A model generated the notes under the pieces. The model saw only the letters and a list, made by a program, of their open reading frames with translations. It made no database searches and was not told the DNA's origin. From Lachnospiraceae bacterium (lineage in GTDB: Bacteria > Bacillota > Clostridia > Lachnospirales > Lachnospiraceae), in contig JAAVYA010000045.1 in the NCBI GenBank assembly GCA_022790855.1, positions 1-64,000 on the forward strand: a stretch of 64,000 nucleotides of DNA. Reading direction: 5' to 3'. Positions within the stretch are counted from its first letter, which is position 1. Each line of letters starts with the position of its first letter. Positions 8,572 to 17,774 of the stretch are shown in pieces. The translations under genes were made by a program, and so were the position numbers.

Positions 8572-9752
8572 CTCTCCCGTAATCCCAAGTATGGGTATTG
8601 GGCAAAGGTCTTGCCATCCTCTGCCATGTGCTTCAGATCTGCATATACTTGTTCCAAATCCTCCACCCGCACATCACGTCCGGATAATCCGTACACGATA
8701 TTCACGGTCTTGGCCGATAACTGGGCCCGGTACATTGCGGCGGTCATCTCTGCGCCTAAAGGTCCTCCCTGGGCGCTGTAGCTCTCGCAGCGGTCCATAA
8801 TGGCGACCGCTTTTACATTCTGTAACGCTTCGGCCAATTCTTCTCCAGGAAACGGACGGAATACCCGCACTTTGATCAGGCCTGCTTTCATACCCTGTTT
8901 TCGCAACCTGTCTATGGCATCCTTTGCCGTACCGCAGACAGATCCAATAGCCACAATAGCATATTCGGCGTCTTCCATCTGATATTCTTCAAATAGCCCG
9001 TAGGAACGGCCGGATATGGTCTCAAACTCCTTTGCCACATCCAAAATCACCTGTTTTGCCCGTATCATAGCCTCCGCTTGGGCCTTTTTTGCTTCCATAC
9101 AATACCCGGACACAGCATAAGGCCCGACTGCCATCGGTTCTTTCTCGTTCAGCATAAAATGCTCCGGTTCATAGTCCCCTACAAATTTTTTTACAGGAGC
9201 ATCTTCCAGCAAATTAATATTCTCCACCGCATGACTGGTGATAAAGCCGTCCTGACAGATCATAACGGGCAGATGCACGTTCTCATGCTCTGCAATCCGA
9301 AAAGCCTGAAGCATGTTGTCATAGGCCTCCTGATTATTTTCCCCATAAATCTGTATCCACCCGGAGTCTCTTGCTCCCATGCTGTCGGAATGTTCCGCAT
9401 TAATATTCAAAGGCCCGGTCAGCCCCCGGTTCACTACCGCCATTACAAGGGGCACACGGCTGGAAGCCGCCACATAGACTACTTCCCACATAAGAGCTAA
9501 CCCGGCAGAGGAAGTTGCCGTCAGGGTTCTGGCTCCTGCCGCGCTGGCTCCGATCGCCGCACTCATGGCACTGTGTTCGCTTTCCACCGGAATAAATTCC
9601 GTATCAATCTCCCCGTTCGCAATCATAGAAGACACATACTGGGGAATTTCTGTAGAGGGAGTGATCGGAAACGCCGGCATGACATCCGGGTTAATCTGGC
9701 GAATGGCATGAGCCGTCGCCTCATTTCCTGACATTCTGGTTCTGATCGCCAT
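8568..9752 (-). CDS. porA: Pyruvate:ferredoxin oxidoreductase alpha subunit
   Basis: GNEATAHAIRQINPDVMPAFPITPSTEIPQYVS; overlaps porB by ATGA. Confidence 0.9.
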   Translation of the reverse strand: MAIRTRMSGNEATAHAIRQINPDVMPAFPITPSTEIPQYVSSMIANGEIDTEFIPVESEHSAMSAAIGASAAGARTLTATSSAGLALMWEVVYVAASSRVPLVMAVVNRGLTGPLNINAEHSDSMGARDSGWIQIYGENNQEAYDNMLQAFRIAEHENVHLPVMICQDGFITSHAVENINLLEDAPVKKFVGDYEPEHFMLNEKEPMAVGPYAVSGYCMEAKKAQAEAMIRAKQVILDVAKEFETISGRSYGLFEEYQMEDAEYAIVAIGSVCGTAKDAIDRLRKQGMKAGLIKVRVFRPFPGEELAEALQNVKAVAIMDRCESYSAQGGPLGAEMTAAMYRAQLSAKTVNIVYGLSGRDVRVEDLEQVYADLKHMAEDGKTFAQYPYLGLRER

Positions 9753-10055
9753 CTATTTTCCCTCCTTCATTGTAATCGCGCCAAAGGGACATGCTTTCAC
9801 ACAGATACCGCATCCCTTACAATGCAGTAAGTCAAAGTCCCCTCTTTTTCCATCCTTGACAGGAATCGAGCTGTCCGGACAGTAAGGAACGCACAGCAGA
9901 CACTGTTTGCACACTTCTATATCCAATACCGGAGTCTGGGTGCGCCATTCCCCTGTCTCAAACTGCCGGGAGGTGGCCGGTTCAAAAATCTTCAAACCCT
10001 CGGTTAAATCCTGCCAACTGGTTGTCTCGTTAATTTCTGATGCTTTATATGCCAT
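9753..10055 (-). CDS. porD: Pyruvate:ferredoxin oxidoreductase delta subunit (2x[4Fe-4S])
   Basis: CKQCLLCVPYCPDSSIP...CKGCGICVKACPFGAI. Confidence 0.9.
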   Translation of the reverse strand: MAYKASEINETTSWQDLTEGLKIFEPATSRQFETGEWRTQTPVLDIEVCKQCLLCVPYCPDSSIPVKDGKRGDFDLLHCKGCGICVKACPFGAITMKEGK

Positions 10056-10628
10056 TTAGCGCACCTCCGTCAAAGCCATCTTAAGCGCCGCCATATTTCC
10101 TGCCAGCACCTCCGGCTTCTTCTCAAATTTATGGGCCAGGGAAGCCTCCATCTCTTTCAAAAAAGCGTCTTCTTCCATTACCCCTGAAATCTTCACCATA
10201 GCCGCCAGCATAGGCGTATTGGGAAAATAATTTCCCATGGTTTCCATACATACCTTGCGGGCATTGATAATATAGACGTCTCCCTCATATCCCTTTAACA
10301 GGGGAAGAATCTCCTCTTTGGTCCTCTCTGTATTCACCAGAATCGCTCCCTCGGGCTTCAATCCCTTCGTCACATCCACGCTGTGAAGCAAGGTATCATC
10401 CACTACCGCCACGTAATCCGGTTCATAGATATTGGAATGTACCCGGATCTCGCTGTCGCTGATACGGTCGTAAGCAGTGATGGGAGCTCCCATCCGCTCC
10501 GGCCCGTACTCCGGAAAACCTTGCACATATTTCCCCGTGTTAAACGCAACATCTGCCAGCAGCAGTGCCGCCGTCTTTGCTCCCTGGCCGCCTCTGCCAT
10601 GCCAGCGTATCTCTGTAAGCGCCGCCAT
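10056..10628 (-). CDS. porC: Pyruvate:ferredoxin oxidoreductase gamma subunit
   Basis: EIRWHGRGGQGAKTAALLLADVAF; contiguous por operon. Confidence 0.9.
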   Translation of the reverse strand: MAALTEIRWHGRGGQGAKTAALLLADVAFNTGKYVQGFPEYGPERMGAPITAYDRISDSEIRVHSNIYEPDYVAVVDDTLLHSVDVTKGLKPEGAILVNTERTKEEILPLLKGYEGDVYIINARKVCMETMGNYFPNTPMLAAMVKISGVMEEDAFLKEMEASLAHKFEKKPEVLAGNMAALKMALTEVR

Positions 10629-10759
10629 TGCATCTCCTCCTTTTTGGCCCTGTTATCTATACACAATTAAACATTCAGGGCAGATTATCCTCAGTATACG
10701 ATACAATTCGCCAAAAGTAAACATTTTTTATGGGAACACTTTTTCATTTTTTGTGCAAA

Positions 10760-11262
10760 ATAATCGCGACCTTCCTGGTCTTGGCGTCGCCTTCGACCGG
10801 GTGGTAAGCGTAGGCATGGTGGAACATGTAGGCCGGGATAATTATGAGCAATTCCTTTCCTGCGCTAAAAGTATCTTAAAACCCGGCGGACTGTTTTTGC
10901 TGCACTATATCAGTTCCTTAAAAGAATATCCGGGAGACCCATGGATCAAGAAATACATTTTCCCCGGCGGCGTCATTCCCTCGCTTCGGGAAATACTCCA
11001 AATCGCCGGAGATCTTCGGTTCTTTACTCTGGACGTAGAAAGCCTGCGCCGGCACTACAGCAAAACATTGCGCTGCTGGAATGAAAACTATCAGCAGCAC
11101 AGAGAAGAGGTCGTAACGATGTTTGACGAACCCTTTGCCCGAATGTGGGAATTATACCTGTGCGCCTGCGCCGCTACGTTTATGAACGGCATCATCGACT
11201 TACATCAAATCCTGTTTACCAATGATATAAACAATGAACTTCCTATGACCCGGTGGTATTAA
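10760..11262 (+). pseudogene. 5'-truncated cyclopropane-fatty-acyl-phospholipid synthase (C-terminal part)
   Basis: FDRVVSVGMVEHVGRDNYEQFLSCAKSILKPGGLFLLHYISS...MWELYLCACAATFMNGIIDLHQILFT; the N-terminal SAM-domain half is missing and the upstream frame is non-homologous. Confidence 0.75.
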
Positions 11263-11305
11263 AGCATTTCTACTTCAATCCAGCCTATATCATCGGCCCA
11301 AAACT

Positions 11306-11341
11306 AAAAATGCCCCGGACCTTTTTGGATCTGAGGCATTT
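11306..11341 (-). terminator. Terminator-like hairpin
   Basis: aaatgcc...ggcatttt inverted repeat downstream of the AIM24-like gene. Confidence 0.5.
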
Positions 11342-11365
11342 TACCTGCTTTTCTTTTGTATATGA

Positions 11366-12043
11366 TTATTTGGAAGGAAGCATCCGGTTGATTCTTCCGG
11401 CAAACTCACCAAAGTTCTGTGTCTGAAGAATAACTTTGCCCGGGCCGGTCAGCTTTGTCAGGAATAAGCCTTCTCCGCCAAAGAAGATATTTTTCAGGCC
11501 TTTTACAGTTTCTATCTCATACTTCACGCTTTTCTCAAACGCAACTACATTTCCGGTATCTACCTTCAGCACTTCCCCTGGAGCCAGCGTCTTTTCCACC
11601 TTATCCCCGTCGATTTCCAAAAATGCCATGCCCTGTCCGGACAGATCCTGCAGAATAAATCCCTCGCCGCCGAACATACCGGCTGAAAATTTCTTCGTAA
11701 AAGTCACAGAAAGGTTTACAGACTCCTGCGCACAAAGGAAAGCCCCTTTCTGGCAAATCAATCCGCCCTGGCTTACATTTACCGGAAGCACCACGCCTGC
11801 AACGGTGGAAGCAAAAGCGATCATTGCTCCGGGCCTCGCGGCGCGATAGGTAGCCATAAACAGGGATTCTCCGGAAAACATCCGGCCAATGCTTTTTCCA
11901 ATTCCGCCCCGCATATTGGAATCCATCTCAATTCCTTCGCTCATCCAGGCCATACCGCCGGACTGGGTGTACATAGACTCTCCCGGTGTGTCAAAAATCA
12001 CTTCTACTGCTGGCATCGTGTCTCCAATTACTGCGTATCTCAT
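11366..12043 (-). CDS. AIM24 / TIGR00266 family protein
   Basis: Gly-rich beta repeats GGMAWMSEGIEMDSN, FMATYRAARPGAMIAFAS, GGEGFILQDLSGQGMAFLEIDGD. Confidence 0.8.
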   Translation of the reverse strand: MRYAVIGDTMPAVEVIFDTPGESMYTQSGGMAWMSEGIEMDSNMRGGIGKSIGRMFSGESLFMATYRAARPGAMIAFASTVAGVVLPVNVSQGGLICQKGAFLCAQESVNLSVTFTKKFSAGMFGGEGFILQDLSGQGMAFLEIDGDKVEKTLAPGEVLKVDTGNVVAFEKSVKYEIETVKGLKNIFFGGEGLFLTKLTGPGKVILQTQNFGEFAGRINRMLPSK

Positions 12044-12132
12044 AACTGTTTCCTCCTTTTATGTTACGGAGTCTCCCTCTGTGCTGAAAGAACCTCCCTT
12101 TCTAGAAAAAGGGCTTCCCCTTTTCTTTCTAT

Positions 12133-13074
12133 TTATTCTCCAACGGCCTTTTCCGATTTGCTGCGGCTTGGCAGCTGGGCCAAAACGATTGCTGCGAACA
12201 TAAATGCGCATCCCGCTACTTCCCGTCCGGACAGCTTCTGTCCCAAAAGCACCAATCCTGCCAGCACGGAAATCACGGACTCCAGGCTGAGAATCAGAGA
12301 AGCTACCGTTGGGTTCATCCCCTTCTGTCCTACAATCTGGAGCGTATACGCAACACCGCAGGAGAGCACTCCTGCATACAGGATCGGCTGCCATGCCGCC
12401 AAAATATTGGACATACTGGGATTCTCAAATAAAAACATGCAAACGCCGCTTATGACGCCGCACACCAAAAACTGAATGCAGGACATTTTTACCCCGTCCA
12501 CTAGCTGAGTAAAATGGTCGATCACCATAATATGTACGGAAAATGCCAAAGCGCATAAAAACACCAAAAAATCTCCCAGTTGTACGGAAAATCCTTCTGT
12601 CATGCATAAAAAGTAAAGTCCAAATACAGCCAATACCACGCCAATCCAAACTGCAGGGCTGCATTTTTTTCGAAAAAACAAACCTAGAATCGGAACAATA
12701 ACGATATATAGCGCCGTAATAAAGCCCGCCTTCCCTACCGTAGTATAGGAAATGCCAAACTGCTGCAGATTACTTGCTACACAGATTACAATCCCGCACC
12801 AAACCCCGCCTTTGATCAGCTTCTTCTGATTCTCCTTTTGTCCGCTTAAGTCCAGGGCAAGATAGTCCTGATTCCGCTGGGGACTCAACTTGTCCAATAA
12901 AAATATGCATGGTACTAAAACCACGCCGCCGATCAACGAGCGCACACAATTAAACGTAAACGGCTCCACATAGTCCATCCCCACACTTTGCGCCACAAAA
13001 GCAACTCCCCAAATAAAGGCTGTCAATAACAAAGTCAAAGAATTTCTGATTTGCTGTGTCTTCATAGTTTCCAC
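12133..13074 (-). CDS. DMT/EamA-family transporter
   Basis: Multi-TM ORF; LTLLLTAFIWGVAFVAQSVGMDYVEPFTFNCVRSLIGG. Confidence 0.85.
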   Translation of the reverse strand: METMKTQQIRNSLTLLLTAFIWGVAFVAQSVGMDYVEPFTFNCVRSLIGGVVLVPCIFLLDKLSPQRNQDYLALDLSGQKENQKKLIKGGVWCGIVICVASNLQQFGISYTTVGKAGFITALYIVIVPILGLFFRKKCSPAVWIGVVLAVFGLYFLCMTEGFSVQLGDFLVFLCALAFSVHIMVIDHFTQLVDGVKMSCIQFLVCGVISGVCMFLFENPSMSNILAAWQPILYAGVLSCGVAYTLQIVGQKGMNPTVASLILSLESVISVLAGLVLLGQKLSGREVAGCAFMFAAIVLAQLPSRSKSEKAVGE

Positions 13075-13126
13075 CCTGTACCCTTCTCACTCATTTCTTC
13101 CAGTATAGGGGATTTTACTAAAAAAT

Positions 13127-14797
13127 TCAAGGGCTTCCTTTTTTATAATATTCTATAATTGCATAAATGATAGATATCGCAATAGCAGCAAGTCCTACTC
13201 CCAAAAGCAGCAGTCCCTTGGCAAACAAGTCCAGATCCCAAAAATCATACAGCACAACCTTGGCACAGACAAACAGCGCCAAACACAATCCATATATTCG
13301 CAACGGCCTCATATTTTTCCAAAAACCCACAACAATTCCTGCCAAAGCAACCCCCAGCAAAGCAATACTCGCTGCCACAGGAGAAGAAATATTCCCCACA
13401 AGCAGCATATATGTGGAAACTGCCGCCAGCATCAATCCTCTCAGGCGGCCGGGCAGATGAAACCGCTCCCTCCACAACATCAAAACTGCAAGGACGGCCA
13501 AAAGCCAGAGGGCTGCGTCCGTTACCATCGTTCCATCCCCCAGGAATCTATGGTGCGCTACCGACAGCAGCACAGCCCCCATAAGACTGACATTCGTATA
13601 AACCAGCGCCGCTTCTCTCTCACATCTCATTCGCGGTATTTTCAGGCAAACAAAGGTGAAACCCAGCAAAAAGGCAAATACCGCTATGGCAGACGCTTCT
13701 CTGGGCACCAATAGCGGGAGGAATAAACAAAAATAGATCGTTACACCCAATTCATGAAAAAGTCGTCCCTCCTGGATCCAATAAAGACCCATTCCAAACA
13801 GCAGCAGGCTGGCAATCCCTTCCGGCCACCTCAGCCCTCCTGCCGCCAGAATCAGCACCAGGAAAATAGATTGGATATAAAGTCCCAGAAAACGTGGCTG
13901 GAATTTTTTCAGAATCAGCAAAATCAAGTTTGCAGCCAGCAGCGCCAAAAGCAGCAGAGGCTCCGTCTCGCGTCCCCCAAAGTAAAAGCTTACTCCAACC
14001 CCCAGTAAAAACGAAGTCTGGAACACTGCTCCGCAAATCCAGGAGCACAAGCTGGCGATTCCCTGGTCCAGCAAAAGGAATACATTCAAAAGCACTGCAG
14101 CCGCCACACCGTATAGCATGACCATAATAAGCCCGTCCTTGGGCTGCCAGATCAGCATCCCCATCTCATAAATCAAAATATGGGTCACATAGCAGATGAT
14201 ATGTACCAAGCGTACCACAGATTTCTGTTTTCCAGCCGCCAGAATGTGCCAAAGCAGATTCATCAAAACCAAGGCCCCAATGGCACAAAGAACCGCACCT
14301 CGTCCCGTGCCCCAAGGCAAACACAAGGAAAACAGCAAATATCCTCCAAAGCTTAGACACTGAAACACTGCAGACTGCATCACAATCCCCACGCAGCCGG
14401 AAACCAGCCCTACCAAAATCAGAAGCCCAACCGCCCACTCCCTGGGCAAAATATCAAATATATAGTAATTCCACACGATAGCCAAATAAAGCCCCATCAC
14501 ACTCGCTCCGGAAAGCCCCAGTGCAAGCTTTGGAAACACTTTTGACACTCCCATTTGAGACGCCAGCCACAACACGGCAAAAAATGAGAACAGTATCATT
14601 CCCTGTATCACAGAGGGAACAAAGTTCCGAATCATAATGGCAACTGCCGCTATCACAAACAGCAAGCCGATTCCGCTTAACGCCCCAACTCCTATTTTGA
14701 ATTCCAGGGAAGATTCTTTTTCCTTAACCTTCTCCTCCCGCGGTGTTGTTTCACACTGATCTGCTGTTTCCGGAACTAACTCTTCTTCCTGTCCCAT
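13127..14797 (-). CDS. Polytopic membrane protein, DUF2339-like
   Basis: Many TM helices; FKIGVGALSGIGLLFVIAAVAIMIRNFVPSVIQG; KVVLYDFWDLDLFAKGLLLLGVGLAAIAISIIYA. Confidence 0.65.
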   Translation of the reverse strand: MGQEEELVPETADQCETTPREEKVKEKESSLEFKIGVGALSGIGLLFVIAAVAIMIRNFVPSVIQGMILFSFFAVLWLASQMGVSKVFPKLALGLSGASVMGLYLAIVWNYYIFDILPREWAVGLLILVGLVSGCVGIVMQSAVFQCLSFGGYLLFSLCLPWGTGRGAVLCAIGALVLMNLLWHILAAGKQKSVVRLVHIICYVTHILIYEMGMLIWQPKDGLIMVMLYGVAAAVLLNVFLLLDQGIASLCSWICGAVFQTSFLLGVGVSFYFGGRETEPLLLLALLAANLILLILKKFQPRFLGLYIQSIFLVLILAAGGLRWPEGIASLLLFGMGLYWIQEGRLFHELGVTIYFCLFLPLLVPREASAIAVFAFLLGFTFVCLKIPRMRCEREAALVYTNVSLMGAVLLSVAHHRFLGDGTMVTDAALWLLAVLAVLMLWRERFHLPGRLRGLMLAAVSTYMLLVGNISSPVAASIALLGVALAGIVVGFWKNMRPLRIYGLCLALFVCAKVVLYDFWDLDLFAKGLLLLGVGLAAIAISIIYAIIEYYKKGSP

Positions 14798-15048
14798 AAG
14801 CTTCCCTCCTCAACATCGATTACATCATTTCATAACAAACCTGCAAAGAACAGCCAGGCCATACCTCTCCTCTGGCCGACAAAATAGCAATAGCCCAAGA
14901 TAAGAAAAAATCAAGCAGAAAATCCATCTGCCTGATCTTTAAAAAGGTAATGCCATTCGTCTGATTGAAAGGTTCTCTAAATAATCTCTGCCGCTTATTC
15001 ACTTAAATTGTGAAAAATAATTATGTCTGCAAAAATATGTCCTTATAA

Positions 15049-15130
15049 TGGATGGAGAAGGATTCGAACCTTCGAAGGCGGTGCCAACAGATTTACAGTC
15101 TGCCCCCTTTGGCCACTCGGGAATCCATCC
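15049..15130 (-). tRNA. tRNA-Tyr (anticodon GTA)
   Basis: Minus strand ggatggattcccgagtggccaaagggggcagactGTAaatctgttggcaccgccttcgaaggttcgaatccttctccatcca: 7-bp acceptor, GTA anticodon, T-loop GGTTCGAATCC, long variable arm. Confidence 0.95.
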
Positions 15131-15206
15131 ATATGCTGCCAGGTCAAATCTTGTCCTGACAGGAATTTATTATATCATAAGTACTTTTTTACTGCAAGGG
15201 ATTTTT

Positions 15207-17306
15207 TTACTTTTTTACTTTTAAAATAACAGAAGAAAGCCCTGGCAGCGTCATCTTTAACTGGCCGTTCATCACTTGATAAGGCACTGGCATCATAGAG
15301 TGGTTTTCTTCCGTAGTATACATGATCTGCTCCATTTCACATTCTCTGGGAACGCCTGCTTCCCATACGTTTACCGTTATACTCCGTGCCACTTCATCAT
15401 TATTCAAGAGAATGACAAATTGTTCCTTTCGATTGAACCGGCCAAAGCACAGCAGATTGTCTTCTCCATTAAGAAATTTTACAGATCCGGTCCGGAATGC
15501 CTCATACGTCTTATGGATGCGAATCATATCACGATGAAACTGCAATAATTCCTTGTCCTCTTCTCCCCAGGGATAGGTCCTTCGGTTATCAGGATCTGTA
15601 AATCCGCAGACCCCCGCTTCATCGCCGTAATACAGCGTAGGCGCCCCAGGCCATGTCATCTGGAACACCACCGCCTCCTTCATAACAGCCTTCTTTACGC
15701 CTTCGCCTGCCGCCTCGCATCCCAATTGTTCTGCCCGCCCTACTTTCTGATTCGTCCTAGTAAGGAACCTGGAATGGTCGTGATTGGACAGTTCATTCAT
15801 GGAGCAATACAAGGAAGGCGTCAAAAACCGTGTCATACAGTAATTCATCACCCCCTGGAATTCCTTAAGATTTCCCTTCATCTCTTCCCGGAAACTTTCA
15901 CTGTGCTTTTCCATCCCGGTCAAAAACCAGGTAAGGGGCTCCATAAACGCATCGTAATTCATCACCGTATCCCACTGATCCCCTTGGAGCCAATCCACAG
16001 GATCTCCATAATGTTCCGCCAAAATCAGCGCATTGGGATTTGCTTCCTTGACCGCCTTGCGGAAATCCCGCCAAAATTTGTGGTTAAACTCCACGGAATG
16101 CCCCAGATCCGCCGCCACGTCCAAACGCCAGCCATCTGCATTGAAGGGGGGAGATACCCACTTTTTTCCAATCTCTAAAATATAATCATACAATTCCCTG
16201 GATTCTTCATAATTCAGCTTAGGAAGCGTATCATGATCCCACCATCCGTCATAGGAATTGTTATAAGGCCAGGAATGTTCCTCACGAAACCGGAAAAACC
16301 CTTTGTAAGGGCTGTCTGCCGATATATACGCCCCCGGCTCATATCCTTCCTGTCTTTCATAAAGCCGTTCTCTGTCCAGCCATTTATTAAAAGAACCACA
16401 GTGATTAAACACTCCGTCCAGAATCACCCGCATTCCCCGTCTGTGTATCTCTTCCACCAGACGGATAAACAACTGATTACTGGCCTCCAGATTTCTTTTA
16501 TCTGTCACTCGTTTCATATACAAGGTAGCCTTACTGTTATCCCGCACCCCGTCTTCCAGCAATTCCCCTCCATCCGCCACAATGATCCCGTAATGAGGGT
16601 CTATATAATCGTAATCCTGTATATCATATTTGTGATTGGAGGGAGACACAAACAGGGGATTAAAGTAAATGACTTCCACCCCAAGCTCTTCTAAGTAGTC
16701 CAGCTTTTTCCATACGCCCTTAAGATCGCCTCCGTAAAATTCTCCCACATCAAAGGGCTCCGGGTATTTCCGCCAGTTTTTCACTTGGCGGCTATATGTT
16801 TTAATGTAATAATACTCATTGCTTTGCACATCATTGGAAGGATCTCCGTTATAGAACCGGTCCACCAGGATCTGGTACATCACTGCCCCTTTTGCCCAGT
16901 CCGGCGTAGAAAATCCGGGCACAATTTTAAAGCAATGGGTAGGACGCTGTACCTTCGAAGGCCCCATCCGGTCATAGAAGCACTCCACCGCTCCGGATAT
17001 CACTTTAAAATAGTAGCTTACCGCCGATTCCGCCAATTTGATCTGAACACGGTAATAATCGAAGCTTCCTTCCGTTTCAAACTTCTCCATCTCCAGGCTA
17101 GCGTCATCGATACACAGCCAAACGCTGTCCACATCATCTTTTCCGGTACGAAAACGGACGGTTACCGTATCCCCCGGATTCGGTTCCGTGGGTTCCCGGT
17201 AGTCCTTGGTTCCGTCACTGAATAAAGCGCTTTTTTTCAGCAACGGCCTCATTTTTATCATATATTCCAATTTGCGGTACAATTCCTGTTCCGTAAGTAT
17301 GTTCAT
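15207..17306 (-). CDS. Alpha-amylase family glycoside hydrolase (GH13, neopullulanase-like)
   Basis: AVMYQILVDRFYNGDPSND, GVEVIYFNPLF, MRVILDGVFNHCG, DGWRLDVAADLGH, ILAEHYGDP, LSNHDHSRFLTR. Confidence 0.9.
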   Translation of the reverse strand: MNILTEQELYRKLEYMIKMRPLLKKSALFSDGTKDYREPTEPNPGDTVTVRFRTGKDDVDSVWLCIDDASLEMEKFETEGSFDYYRVQIKLAESAVSYYFKVISGAVECFYDRMGPSKVQRPTHCFKIVPGFSTPDWAKGAVMYQILVDRFYNGDPSNDVQSNEYYYIKTYSRQVKNWRKYPEPFDVGEFYGGDLKGVWKKLDYLEELGVEVIYFNPLFVSPSNHKYDIQDYDYIDPHYGIIVADGGELLEDGVRDNSKATLYMKRVTDKRNLEASNQLFIRLVEEIHRRGMRVILDGVFNHCGSFNKWLDRERLYERQEGYEPGAYISADSPYKGFFRFREEHSWPYNNSYDGWWDHDTLPKLNYEESRELYDYILEIGKKWVSPPFNADGWRLDVAADLGHSVEFNHKFWRDFRKAVKEANPNALILAEHYGDPVDWLQGDQWDTVMNYDAFMEPLTWFLTGMEKHSESFREEMKGNLKEFQGVMNYCMTRFLTPSLYCSMNELSNHDHSRFLTRTNQKVGRAEQLGCEAAGEGVKKAVMKEAVVFQMTWPGAPTLYYGDEAGVCGFTDPDNRRTYPWGEEDKELLQFHRDMIRIHKTYEAFRTGSVKFLNGEDNLLCFGRFNRKEQFVILLNNDEVARSITVNVWEAGVPRECEMEQIMYTTEENHSMMPVPYQVMNGQLKMTLPGLSSVILKVKK

Positions 17307-17384
17307 CTTCTCACATCCATTTTATGTTTTATCTTATTGTATCCTAAATCCCTGGCACAAATCAACCTTTTTGACGATTTTATA

Positions 17385-17540
17385 CAAAGTAAAAAGGCAG
17401 CCTTTCGATCTGCTGCCTTTTTAGGAGAAGGTATTTTTACTATGGGGTATAGTAAAAACTTTATAATGTATTGGGGGGTTTTACGAGTATTATTATAACC
17501 TGGGCGCCAAAATAAATGTGCACAAATTTCACATTTTTTT
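17385..17540 (+). other. Intergenic structured element, copy 1 (two hairpins plus 18-codon ORF)
   Basis: aaaaaggcagc ctttcgatct gctgccttttt aggagaaggtatttttactatggggtatagtaaaaac...tattggggggttttacgagtattattataa...aataaatgtgcacaaat; near-identical copy at about 24650. Confidence 0.8.
17442..17498 (+). CDS. 18-aa micro-ORF in element copy 1
   Basis: SD aggagaagg at 17423; ATG 17442: MGYSKNFIMYWGVLRVLL*; frame and stop conserved in copy 2. Confidence 0.45.
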   Translation: MGYSKNFIMYWGVLRVLL

Positions 17541-17708
17541 TATTGATTCTTTGTAAAAAATCACATGTCAAAATGGTGGTTTTCACAATTTTTTCGGTAT
17601 GTTAAACGTTTGTATATATGGTTTATATACTGCGCAGCGCCGTGAGAACCGCGGAACGGAAAAACGTTTCAATAGCAGGGAAACTAAGATACAACTACAC
17701 ATTACTGA

Positions 17709-17762
17709 AATATCCTCAGCGCACAAAGAACTATTCCCTAGAATACACTGAGGATATTTTGA
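17709..17762 (-). terminator. Terminator of the giant secreted-protein gene
   Basis: aaatatcctcag ... ctgaggatatttt inverted repeat just 3' of the ORF stop. Confidence 0.7.
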
Positions 17763-17774
17763 TTTAAAAGGAAT

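Noticed and set aside
10477-10757. First part of the 261-aa plus-strand ORF
   Set aside because: Overlaps porC antisense and is non-homologous; only the region after about 10760 resembles a methyltransferase.
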